Source: Brevinematia bacterium (GTDB lineage Bacteria > Spirochaetota > Brevinematia > DTOW01). Taken from it: 42,102 nt of DNA. Made by a program: the position numbers and the translations under genes. Below, in pieces: positions 1 through 8,036 of this stretch (the stretch's first letter is position 1; the number at the start of each line of letters is the position of its first letter). A model generated the notes under the pieces. It was given only the letters and a program-made list of their open reading frames with translations, had not been told where the DNA came from and made no database searches. The stretch spans positions 1 through 42,102 of the forward strand of contig JBCNVF010000074.1 in NCBI GenBank assembly GCA_039630355.1, in the 5' to 3' direction.

Positions 1-41
1 AGTCTTATAAAACTTCAGATTTCCTCGAATCTAAGCTCAAC

Positions 42-262
42 AAATTCCAATATCCATTATGTGAGTATAGGTCAGACTCTAAACTTTTTGCCCACTAACT
101 CTCTTTATTTCTAGATTGCATCACCAGCCACAAAACTTCACCTCACATCATGCCTTTTGGGTGCTTATTAAGAAGAGTATTTACCCAGTCCCGACAGGGA
201 CTGCGAAAGAAATAAGAAGAAACTATACCTAGTCGTGAGTTTTAAGCTTCACTAGTTTTAGA
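42..262 (+). repeat. Dispersed intergenic element, copy 1
   Basis: This non-coding copy shares long stretches with gaps at 7768, 16832, 23905, 26213 and 34250. It starts with AAATTCCAATATCC, continues through a TCTAAACTTTTTG block and a TTTCTAGA block, and carries a perfect hairpin at 186-203 (CAGTCCC, loop GACA, GGGACTG) followed by a purine-rich tail. It lies upstream of the gene at 331 and fills most of the first 330 bases. No reading frame is convincing in it. Promoter signals for the next gene may lie in 265-305, but they are weak. Confidence 0.8.
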
Positions 263-330
263 CTTTTGAATTTGAAAAGAACTATCATAATTCTTTATTT
301 TATCTCTAGCTAAGTGATCTGGAGGAACCA

Positions 331-891
331 ATGAAAAGAGTTTTGGTTGCTACTGCGATTCTCTTAGCACTCGCTATACCCTCTTTTGCCTTTAAGGAGG
401 CTATGTTAAATAAAAGCCTAGAAGTAGGCATAGGCTATGGATATGGTGGTTTTGCACTTGACGTAGGCCTTGAGAAAAAAATAGCAGATAAAGTTGACAT
501 ATATATATGGGGTGTTTTTGGTGGGATAGGAGGATACTTACTGGGTTTAGGAGCTCAAGCAGACTTTTCTATAAACGTCTTTAAGCATGATGTGTTCATG
601 ATTTCTGTAGTTCCAATAGCTGGAACGGATCTAGTAAGTAGTGGTAACTTGCTAGCAATTGACTTTGATGCAGGAGTCTATGGACTTTTCTCTTTTGATC
701 TTACGAAAGAAAAAATACCTCTTTCGTTCTCTCTAGGACTTGGTCCTAACTTTTCGTTTTCATATATAACTAGCCTAGGAGTATATTATACCATCAATCT
801 CTCAGTTTACCTAGGACAAGTCATACTACAAGTAGGAGGAACTCCAAAGTTCGCAGGAATAGTAGCAAAATTTACAAACATCTCTTTCTAA
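331..891 (+). CDS. Secreted beta-barrel-like outer membrane protein
   Basis: The 186-residue product has a clear signal peptide: Lys-Arg at residues 2-3, a hydrophobic core and cleavage expected after the SFA motif near residue 20. The mature part is rich in Gly, Tyr and Phe and alternates polar and hydrophobic residues. It ends in Phe, as small outer membrane beta-barrels often do. A good ribosome binding site (GGAGG, about 320-324) supports the ATG at 331. It appears to be transcribed alone, since the next gene runs on the other strand. I do not recognise a named family; an outer membrane barrel or periplasmic beta protein fits best. The assignment rests on composition and signal peptide only. 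Confidence 0.75.
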   Translation: MKRVLVATAILLALAIPSFAFKEAMLNKSLEVGIGYGYGGFALDVGLEKKIADKVDIYIWGVFGGIGGYLLGLGAQADFSINVFKHDVFMISVVPIAGTDLVSSGNLLAIDFDAGVYGLFSFDLTKEKIPLSFSLGLGPNFSFSYITSLGVYYTINLSVYLGQVILQVGGTPKFAGIVAKFTNISF

Positions 892-1017
892 AGTCTAGTT
901 TTTCTATACCCCAAATTGGAAATTAAACTTTACATAAGCTTGACAAGAGAACATTCTGAGGAACCAGGTATAAAAAGTTTGGAAAAGACAGGTGTAGCTA
1001 AGTAGATTTGAGAGTAT

Positions 1018-2877
1018 TTACAGAAGTTTTAAAACTGCATTAGCTATGGACTCACTATCCATTCCGAAATCTCTAAACAGTTCATCTCTAGAGCCAAGCC
1101 CCGGAAAAACATCAGGAACACCTATGTTTTCAAATTTTCCCTTAAAGCCATATCTATACAATTCAACACCTATCGTTTCTCCTATTCCCCCAAGTTTCAC
1201 ACCATCCTCAACTGTTATCACTGCTTTTGACTTAGTAGCAAGATACCTAAGCATTTCATTATCTAAAGGTTTTATAAACACAAGATCCACTACACCAACT
1301 TCTATACCCTTTTTTAGTAAAATCCCTCTCGCCTCAAGAACATACTTGAGCATGTGTCCCACTGAGATTATGAATATATCTTCTGAATCAAAGACCAACC
1401 TACTTCTACCCAGAGATACACAGGTTTGTCCACCTAGCAGTGAATCTGGATTGATGTTATCTTTGGGATACCTTATAGCTGTAGGAACTGCCAGAGTCAA
1501 CGAAAATTCTAGCATTCTTTCAAGATCACCTCCTGTTGATGGAGCCATTATGACGAAATTTGGCAACTGTTTCAAAAAGGATATATCAAAAATTCCTTGG
1601 TGTGTTTCACCATCATTACCAACTACACCAGCTCTATCAATCGCAAGTATAACCCTTTTACCAAATATTGCTATATCATGTATTACCTGATCATAAGCTC
1701 TCTGTAAAAAAGTTGAATATATTGCATACATAGGTATAGCGTTAGCTATGCTAAGCCCTAGAGAAAAAGTACATCCGTGCTGTTCCGCTATTCCTACATC
1801 AAAAAAGCGATCTGGAAATCTCCTTGCAAACTCAACCAACCCAGATCCCTCTTTCATAGCAGGAGTTATACATACTAAATTTTTATACTTTTCTCCTAAC
1901 TCAACGATCTTTTTTGAAAATACGTCGGAATAAGTCACTACTTCATTTTGTTTTCCTTCACTAATTACTCCAATCGCAGGATCAAATTTGGGAACAGAGT
2001 GGTATTTAACTGGATCTTCTTCCGCAAATTTGTACCCCTTACCCTTTTTCGTTAAGACATGCACTAAAACAGGCTTCTCAGGATCATGCTTTAGATGCTC
2101 AAATACATGCACCAATTCAATCACATTATGTCCATCAAAAGGACCTACATACCTAACACCTAACTCATCAAAAAACATACTCTTGGGTAAAAAGAATGAC
2201 TTTATTGACTCAATCAGTCTTCCCAATAAGATGTAGAAAAGGTTTTTCTTTCTGGATATATACCTTTTTACTATAAGCGATGTTTTTGACATTATTAACT
2301 TGTTGAATAGGTGAGTTATAGCCCCTACATTTGGTGAAATACTCATTCCATTGTCGTTTAGAACTATTATTAGTTTGCTTTTATAGAATCCTATGTTATT
2401 GAGAGCTTCATAGGCCATTCCTGCAGTTATTGCACCATCACCTATAACTGCTACAATGTGCTCATCAGCCCGATTTTGTATCTTGTTTCCTTCGTATATT
2501 CCCTGAGCTATTGACAATGAAGTACTACTATGACCAGCATGCACTATGTCATACTCACTCTCGGAAGGCTTTAGATACCCATAAAGCCCTTTATACTTCC
2601 TAAGCTCCCCAAACCTGCTTTTCCTACCCGTTAAAATCTTATGAACATATGCCTGATGTCCAACATCCCATATTATCTTATCCTTGGGCATATCAAAAAC
2701 ATAGTGAAGCGCAACTGACAGTTCTACCACACCAAGACTTGGAGCAAAATGTCCACCTGTTTTGGACACATTCTCTATAAGAAACTCTCTAATCTCACTA
2801 CACAACCTAGGAAGATCCTCAATCCTATATTTTTTCAAGTCACTCGGATAATTGATATCATCCAGTATTCTATGCAT
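1018..2877 (-). CDS. dxs: 1-deoxy-D-xylulose-5-phosphate synthase
   Basis: Dxs joins pyruvate and glyceraldehyde 3-phosphate in a thiamine diphosphate-dependent reaction, the first step of the MEP isoprenoid pathway, and also feeds thiamine and pyridoxal synthesis. The 619-residue protein has the usual family length. Visible landmarks are GHQAYVHKILTGR (73-85), HAGHSSTS (113-120), the cofactor motif GDGAITAG (146-153) with NDN at 174-176, the catalytic Glu in GIAEQHG (Glu365), and DRAGVVGNDGETHQG (414-428). The start lies 7 bases after the stop of the upstream gene on the same strand, with a weak AGGGA before it, so the two are probably co-transcribed. No damage is seen. Confidence 0.97.
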   Translation of the reverse strand: MHRILDDINYPSDLKKYRIEDLPRLCSEIREFLIENVSKTGGHFAPSLGVVELSVALHYVFDMPKDKIIWDVGHQAYVHKILTGRKSRFGELRKYKGLYGYLKPSESEYDIVHAGHSSTSLSIAQGIYEGNKIQNRADEHIVAVIGDGAITAGMAYEALNNIGFYKSKLIIVLNDNGMSISPNVGAITHLFNKLIMSKTSLIVKRYISRKKNLFYILLGRLIESIKSFFLPKSMFFDELGVRYVGPFDGHNVIELVHVFEHLKHDPEKPVLVHVLTKKGKGYKFAEEDPVKYHSVPKFDPAIGVISEGKQNEVVTYSDVFSKKIVELGEKYKNLVCITPAMKEGSGLVEFARRFPDRFFDVGIAEQHGCTFSLGLSIANAIPMYAIYSTFLQRAYDQVIHDIAIFGKRVILAIDRAGVVGNDGETHQGIFDISFLKQLPNFVIMAPSTGGDLERMLEFSLTLAVPTAIRYPKDNINPDSLLGGQTCVSLGRSRLVFDSEDIFIISVGHMLKYVLEARGILLKKGIEVGVVDLVFIKPLDNEMLRYLATKSKAVITVEDGVKLGGIGETIGVELYRYGFKGKFENIGVPDVFPGLGSRDELFRDFGMDSESIANAVLKLL

Positions 2878-2884
2878 ATATTCC

Positions 2885-4348
2885 CTACCACTTACCTTTT
2901 GTCCCTTTCTTCGTTCTCTTCTTTTTTTCCTCTAACTTCTTACTCATCTTCTCTTTCTCAAATCTGTTTTTCAGCCCCAAAGGTAATCCAAAGACACTAC
3001 TAACATCAAACACTACTCTGTTCGTTGATGATATAGATATATTGGTAACTATATCTAAAGGTACGTCAACTTGATTAATTTCACCACTATACTCAACTAG
3101 TGTATTTGTCACTTTAGCTGTAGTAACATTAGTAGCTCTTTTAAGCTTCACAAACCATATATCTCTTAGCGTTTTGTCGTTGTAAGAAGTTCCACCTACG
3201 TAGATAAAGTTTTTGTCAGCAAATACTGCGTAGGGAGTCTCGTCGTAACTGAAAGAATAGCTCTCTTCCCAAAGTATCTCAAAGTTCTCATTTGCCTCAA
3301 AAATGAATATATTGTTAGGAGAATAAGGATCAAATATCGTGCCCGTTGCAATTAGATTCTTATCTAACAAATGCAGAGAGGATATACTACCATTTAGATA
3401 TTTTTTCACCCACTCAATCTTACCATCTAGGTTAATCTTTAGTAAGGAAAAATGCTTTGCAGAAGTTGACACTACTACTCCATCCCCCAAAGAAACCGCA
3501 GAGCTTGGTGATTCAGCAAACTTAGTTCCAAACACCTTAAACCACTTCACTCTCCCATCCTTACCAATAGAAACGATAAAAATATCAGTTTCCCCAAACC
3601 CAAAAGACTTAGACTCCCCTATCAACCAACAATCTCCATTTGTTAATTCAACTACCGAGATCGGAGTTTCTCTACTAGAACCCGGAAATATCAAAACATT
3701 GCTAAAGTCTCCATACTTTGAAATTCTCACTAAACCTAAAGATAAAGCGTTGGAAGTTATAGCTTGAGAGGAAAAGGCAACAACAACATCCTCGCCTGAA
3801 AGTTTCTTTACCACAGGAGATGTGTTTCTACCTCCTCCTCTAAGTAAAATATCCCACTCAGGAGAAAAGTTTGTCAACTTAACTACCCATATTCCGCTTA
3901 CCTTTTTTACCACATCTGCAACTTCACCTGATAGATAAATTGTATTTCCCGAAGTATCAAAACTAGTCCCAACCTCATTTTCCCCCTTCTTACCAAGAAA
4001 TATATCCTTGACTATAATACCATCACGATCCACCGCGAAAAACCAAATATCCTCACTTCCACCCTTAGACTTGCTCCCCAGAAAGTAACTCTTATCTCTC
4101 TCAAATCTAATAACAGATAGATTATCCTCGTTTTCGTCTCCATATATCCTGTAAGAGTATACTTCGTTTATTTGTAAGCTATTGGTACTCGTAGTTTGAG
4201 TAGATCCAAAAACAACTGGAAAAACCCCCTTTTCAACAAAACTTCTAAAGTTTTTGTCATTGTAATATAACCCAAATAATACAAAAGCTATTGTCTGAAA
4301 TATTAACAACACCGAAAGTAGAACTACAGTTAACTTAAGCTTAACCAT
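2885..4348 (-). CDS. Membrane-anchored beta-propeller-like protein
   Basis: An N-terminal membrane segment (VVLLSVLLIFQTIAFVLFG) is followed by about 400 residues of repeated beta-strand units of the type 'DIWFFAVDRDG ... GNTIYLSGE ... W.VKL', typical of SBBP/delta-60-like or WD-like propellers. The end is a strongly basic Lys-rich tail. The bulk should lie outside the cytoplasm. The ATG at 4348 gives 487 residues and starts just before the membrane segment; a TTG at 4372 would add 8 residues, and neither has a clear ribosome binding site. It sits 7 bases before dxs and may share its mRNA, but nothing suggests a role in isoprenoid synthesis. I cannot name a function. Confidence 0.7.
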   Translation of the reverse strand: MVKLKLTVVLLSVLLIFQTIAFVLFGLYYNDKNFRSFVEKGVFPVVFGSTQTTSTNSLQINEVYSYRIYGDENEDNLSVIRFERDKSYFLGSKSKGGSEDIWFFAVDRDGIIVKDIFLGKKGENEVGTSFDTSGNTIYLSGEVADVVKKVSGIWVVKLTNFSPEWDILLRGGGRNTSPVVKKLSGEDVVVAFSSQAITSNALSLGLVRISKYGDFSNVLIFPGSSRETPISVVELTNGDCWLIGESKSFGFGETDIFIVSIGKDGRVKWFKVFGTKFAESPSSAVSLGDGVVVSTSAKHFSLLKINLDGKIEWVKKYLNGSISSLHLLDKNLIATGTIFDPYSPNNIFIFEANENFEILWEESYSFSYDETPYAVFADKNFIYVGGTSYNDKTLRDIWFVKLKRATNVTTAKVTNTLVEYSGEINQVDVPLDIVTNISISSTNRVVFDVSSVFGLPLGLKNRFEKEKMSKKLEEKKKRTKKGTKGKW

Positions 4349-4434
4349 ACTATTATTTTTTATCAGATCCAAAAGATATTACAAATTGACTGTAAAAACG
4401 AAATTTAAAATAGTATCAACAAAAAAGGCACTCG

Positions 4435-4530
4435 CTACTCCAAGCGTAAACGGCATCATATTCAAAAAATCAGTCCTGAGAGGGACTGCGAGAAAAATAG
4501 AGAGAAGATCACCCTTAGTTGTATTAGTTG
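4435..4530 (+). repeat. Dispersed intergenic element, partial copy 2
   Basis: Only the hairpin end is clearly kept. At 4471-4488 the sequence is CAGTCCTGAGAGGGACTG, followed by CGAGAAAAATAGAGAGAAG. One stem base has changed from C to T, which still pairs with G as a wobble, and the tetraloop is GAGA instead of GACA. It lies in the divergent gap between the genes starting at 4348 and 4583. Confidence 0.6.
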
Positions 4531-4582
4531 AAAAATATAAACTGATAACTATATTATTTAACAAGGAGGTTGTTTTACTATT

Positions 4583-5785
4583 ATGTTGAATAGGCTTATT
4601 ATTTACTTACTTCCATTAATACTACTTTTGTCTATGCAACTACCGTGTTTTGCAAGGAATGTTATAATATTCCCATTTTACAACAAAGATGGTAAAGACA
4701 TCCCTACAGCCTCAGTTGGAGTGCTTAAGTCTATAATGCAGTTTGCGAAATTCTACCCAAGTGCAAAAATAGTAGAATCTTCTTTTGATATTAAAAACAG
4801 AGACATCAGTGACATAATAAAAACAATCACAGGATACGACAGTTACATAGTAGGATATTTCTCTAAGAAAGACAATATATTCAACTACCATATCTCAATA
4901 TATGACTCCAAAGGTAATGTTGAAACTTCATTTTCTGCCTCTTCTGAAGACCTTTTTGAAATAGCGGACAGTATAATGAGCAAAATCTTTTCATTCTACT
5001 CTGGTAAAACTACAGGATTCGCAACTCTTAGCCTGAAGCTTGAACTTGACGAGAAACTAACATATACCATACTCCTGAATGACGAGGTGCTATCCTCAGT
5101 GGTAGGCAAAACCAATATTTCAGTGAAAGTTATTTCCAAAGTCCCTTACCACATAATTGTAAGAAACGATCAAACAAAAGAGGTTGTTTTGTCAAAAACC
5201 ATACTTCTTATGGATAATGAAACACTGTCTTTTCCAATCGGACAAGTCAAACAAGAGGAGAAAAAAGAAGTGGTAGATAAAATAGAGCAAAAGCCGGATG
5301 TTGACCAAACCACTTTGAAAATACGAGCCCTTCAAGATATAAAGAGGATGATAGAAAGCAAATTTATTCTTGATGATGACATACTTAAAGCAACAAAAAG
5401 CGAAGCTAAAATCCTTGACGGAGATTTACGTCTGAATTTATACAATCGGTATCATATCCCAATAGGAATCACTATACTGGGCTCAGTTCTTAACATCATT
5501 CCCGGTCTTGGCAGTCTTGTTTTAAACGACACTGGCGGAATCATAATTTCTCTCTTTACACCATATCTATCCTTAGGTGTAGCACTAATTCTTTCACCAG
5601 AAAGCCAAACTATTTCATTAGCATTTTCAGGGATAGCAGTTTTCGGATACATATACAATCTCGTCAGACCTTTCATCTATACTCACAACTGGAATACTAG
5701 ACTCAGAGAAGTGTTACTCTTAGATGAGGAGAAAGTCTCACTCTCAGTAAGCTATGACCACGTAGCACTAAACATAAAGTTCTAG
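4583..5785 (+). CDS. Secreted PEGA-like / P13-like membrane protein
   Basis: The 400-residue product begins with a signal peptide (cleavage probably after CFA, residue 24; QLPC is a poor lipobox). Residues about 25-130 look like an alpha/beta domain. Residues about 145-220 look like a PEGA-type beta sandwich (ATLSLKLELDE ... YTILLNDE ... VPYHIIVRN). The C-terminal part (about 295-375) has hydrophobic segments in the pattern IPGLGSLVLNDTGGIIISL ... IAVFGYIYNLVRPFIYTHNW, which resembles the P13 family of spirochaete membrane proteins. That likeness is from memory and is an inference. An AGGAGG at 4564-4569 lies 13 bases before the ATG, a rather long spacing. Its stop shares the palindrome CTAG with the convergent gph stop. 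Confidence 0.65.
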   Translation: MLNRLIIYLLPLILLLSMQLPCFARNVIIFPFYNKDGKDIPTASVGVLKSIMQFAKFYPSAKIVESSFDIKNRDISDIIKTITGYDSYIVGYFSKKDNIFNYHISIYDSKGNVETSFSASSEDLFEIADSIMSKIFSFYSGKTTGFATLSLKLELDEKLTYTILLNDEVLSSVVGKTNISVKVISKVPYHIIVRNDQTKEVVLSKTILLMDNETLSFPIGQVKQEEKKEVVDKIEQKPDVDQTTLKIRALQDIKRMIESKFILDDDILKATKSEAKILDGDLRLNLYNRYHIPIGITILGSVLNIIPGLGSLVLNDTGGIIISLFTPYLSLGVALILSPESQTISLAFSGIAVFGYIYNLVRPFIYTHNWNTRLREVLLLDEEKVSLSVSYDHVALNIKF

Positions 5786-6456
5786 TTAAAAGTATCACTA
5801 CAAACAATCTTACTTATCTCCTTTGGAGTATGAACTATGTAATCTGGATTCGCTGAAATAATCTCATTCTCTGTTTTAAATCCCCAGGTGACTCCTACTG
5901 ATCTCATACCTGCATTCTTTGCAGTTAGAATGTCAGTAGCACTATCTCCAACAAGAAATATCTCTCTAGGTTCAAGATTCATAATCTTTGCTATTTCAAC
6001 AGCTAGCCTAGGGTTAGGCTTCCTATCATCAGGATTTTCTATACCAATTACTGATACAAAGTCTATACCCCTAAAGAAATGGCTAACTAACTCCTTTGTG
6101 AAAAAATGCTGTTTGTTTGAAAGCACCGAAAGCTTAAAGCCTCTCTCCTTAAGAAAAACTAAAGTTTCATAAACTCCATCATAGGGCTTGGTTTTGTTAA
6201 GATAGTTCTTAGAATACTCCTCTTTCATCATACTTATTGCTAGTAAAAGTTTTTCATCGGAAAATCCCCCCCTATACTCAAGTAATCTCCTAAAAAGTTC
6301 TCTAACACCATCTCCGATAAACTCTCTGAATTTTTCTTTCTCAACAAAAGCTATCCCAAGCTTTCTAAGAACATTATTTCCAGCATCAACAATATCATCA
6401 AGCGTGTCTAGAAGTGTCCCATCAAGATCAAAAATAAATCCCTTCACCTCAACCAT
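5782..6456 (-). CDS. gph: HAD phosphatase, phosphoglycolate phosphatase-like
   Basis: This 224-residue protein is a haloacid dehalogenase-type phosphatase with the Gph/PGMB cap arrangement. Motif I is DLDGT (Asp10 nucleophile, Asp12 general acid), motif II is LSN (Ser113), motif III Lys is in RKPNP (146) and motif IV is GDSATD (170-175). Phosphoglycolate phosphatase is the closest family by length and motifs. Substrates of this group vary (beta-phosphoglucomutase, pyrophosphatase and others), so the symbol is tentative. The ATG has no ribosome binding site, and a TAAAAT hexamer ends 6 bases before it, suggesting a leaderless mRNA. It overlaps the convergent gene by 3 bases. Confidence 0.8.
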   Translation of the reverse strand: MVEVKGFIFDLDGTLLDTLDDIVDAGNNVLRKLGIAFVEKEKFREFIGDGVRELFRRLLEYRGGFSDEKLLLAISMMKEEYSKNYLNKTKPYDGVYETLVFLKERGFKLSVLSNKQHFFTKELVSHFFRGIDFVSVIGIENPDDRKPNPRLAVEIAKIMNLEPREIFLVGDSATDILTAKNAGMRSVGVTWGFKTENEIISANPDYIVHTPKEISKIVCSDTFN

Positions 6457-6462
6457 AAAAAA

Positions 6463-6491
6463 ATTTTAATCTAAAGGTAAAGTAAGAGCAA
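6463..6491 (-). promoter_or_regulatory. Candidate leaderless promoter of the HAD phosphatase
   Basis: On the minus strand, TTGCTC (6486-6491), a 17-base spacer and TAAAAT (6463-6468) precede the ATG at 6456 by 6 bases. Transcription would begin at or next to the start codon. The -10 matches five of six consensus bases, the -35 is poor, and no Shine-Dalgarno is present. Confidence 0.4.
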
Positions 6492-6677
6492 AATTCTTTC
6501 CTACATTTTCTAACCACTGCAACGTCAGCTAGACTATTTCATCGTTTTGGTTCCTGATATTTTAAGAAGAGTATACCTAGACCAAACACACCTTATGAAT
6601 GCAATAGGTTGGGTAGCAGGAGCTAGTAGCGTCTATGAAAAAGAATTCTAGAGCTCTATCATTACTCTACTGACATA

Positions 6678-7736
6678 TCAAAGTAAGACCATATTATCTA
6701 TGTGAACAACCTCTTCGTCAAATTCACTTATTCCAAGAATTTTCCCTATCTCGCTACTCTTCTTACCCTTTATCTTTTCTATTTCAGAATGAGAGTAGTT
6801 GGTTATACCAATAGCTATGTTGTTACCACTATCGTCAGAGATAAACACAGCATCCCCTACAGAAAATCTACCTTTGACATCTTTTATTCCGACCGGTAGC
6901 AAACTTTTCTTACTCTTTATAGCCTTCACAGCACCTTCATCTACAACTATATAACCCTTCTTCCTAAACATTATAAGTAGCCTATCCTTAAGCGATTTTT
7001 TCTCAGTATCTGGCACAAACCTAGTCCCTTCCATACCTTTTAACACACTTGCTATTATGTTCTCTTTAAATCCATTAGCAATAATGCACTCTATCCCAGC
7101 CTTCATACATATAAATCCTGCCTGTATCTTTGTCTTCATACCACCTGTTGAAAACTCAGATCCTCTTCCTTTCATAAACTTGCTAACCTCCCTCACATCA
7201 TTAACCACTCTAACAAGCTCTTGCCGAGTAGTCCCGTAGTTCCTATAGATTCCATCAACATCTGTAAGAATTATAAGTTTATCTGACACGATAGTTGTAG
7301 AAACTAAAGCAGATAGTATATCATTATTGCCAAATTTTATTTCTTCCACTGCAACAGCATCATTCTCATTTACTATAGGGACAGCTCCTATCTTAAACAG
7401 TTCGTTGATCGTGTTCTTAAGGTGTAGAAATCCTCTCTTTGAATTTATGTCATTATAGGTTAGAAGAATTTGTGCTATTTTGATATCGAAAGCAGAAAAA
7501 AGCTTCTGATATAGCTTCATAAGCTCAGGTTGTCCAATACTGGACAGTGCTTGCTTTTCCGACAGACTAGCATGCCCGAAAAAATTAAGCTTTTTCCTAC
7601 CTAAACCAATAGCTCCACTTGAGACTATTACTACTTTTTCCCCAGAAAGAACTAATTCAGAAATCTCTGAAACAACCCTAGAAAGAACTTCTTCGTTTAA
7701 CACTATTTTTGTACCAACCTTAATAGTCACAAGCAT
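6678..7736 (-). CDS. proB: Glutamate 5-kinase with PUA domain
   Basis: ProB phosphorylates glutamate to gamma-glutamyl phosphate, the first step of proline synthesis, in the cytoplasm. The 352 residues comprise an amino acid kinase domain (1-250) and a C-terminal PUA domain (about 258-335), as in Escherichia coli ProB. Visible motifs are IKVGTK (5-10), VVIVSSGAIGLG (35-46), NENDAV (123-128), ILTDVDGIY (156-164) and TGGMKTK (197-203). No proA is next to it, so the partner dehydrogenase must be elsewhere. The ATG has no ribosome binding site; an AATAAT hexamer ends 6 bases before it. The upstream gap holds dispersed element copy 3, whose first bases overlap the likely -35. Confidence 0.95.
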   Translation of the reverse strand: MLVTIKVGTKIVLNEEVLSRVVSEISELVLSGEKVVIVSSGAIGLGRKKLNFFGHASLSEKQALSSIGQPELMKLYQKLFSAFDIKIAQILLTYNDINSKRGFLHLKNTINELFKIGAVPIVNENDAVAVEEIKFGNNDILSALVSTTIVSDKLIILTDVDGIYRNYGTTRQELVRVVNDVREVSKFMKGRGSEFSTGGMKTKIQAGFICMKAGIECIIANGFKENIIASVLKGMEGTRFVPDTEKKSLKDRLLIMFRKKGYIVVDEGAVKAIKSKKSLLPVGIKDVKGRFSVGDAVFISDDSGNNIAIGITNYSHSEIEKIKGKKSSEIGKILGISEFDEEVVHIDNMVLL

Positions 7737-7742
7737 AAGCTA

Positions 7743-7772
7743 ATTATTTACAAACAAACTGCATTCTAACAA
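7743..7772 (-). promoter_or_regulatory. Candidate leaderless promoter of proB
   Basis: On the minus strand, TTGTTA (7767-7772), an 18-base spacer and AATAAT (7743-7748) lie 6 bases before the ATG. The -35 lies at the edge of dispersed element copy 3, so the repeat may contribute promoter sequence. Confidence 0.35.
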
Positions 7773-7975
7773 GCAACAAATTCTGACCTTCATTAAGGTT
7801 CAACTTTTTGTTTGCTCACTCTCTTTGTTTCTAGATAGCATTCACCAATCACAAATTTCACTCCACACTAAGCTTTTAGGCGTTTATTAAGAAAAATGTT
7901 CACCCAGTCCCGACAGGGACTGCGAGAGAAATAAAAAAACCACACCTAACTGTTAGATTCTGAAATTTATCTCCC
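7768..7975 (+). repeat. Dispersed intergenic element, copy 3
   Basis: This copy fills most of the 300-base gap between proB and malQ. It shares CAACTTTTTGTTTGCTCAC, CTCTTTGTTTCTAGA, a TTTCACTCCACACTAAGC block and TTTATTAAGAAAAATG with the other copies. The perfect hairpin CAGTCCCGACAGGGACTG is at 7905-7922, followed by CGAGAGAAATAA and CTAACTGTTAGATT. Neither strand has a plausible gene here. Confidence 0.85.
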
Positions 7976-8036
7976 TTCGTTATTGGAAGATATAAAGGCT
8001 TATCCACTTTTATACCCGTTGAAATATTAAGCAGAC

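Noticed and set aside
4379-4589. Overlapping short frames on both strands between the genes at 4348 and 4583
   Set aside because: They cover partial element copy 2 and have no ribosome binding sites or recognisable protein features.
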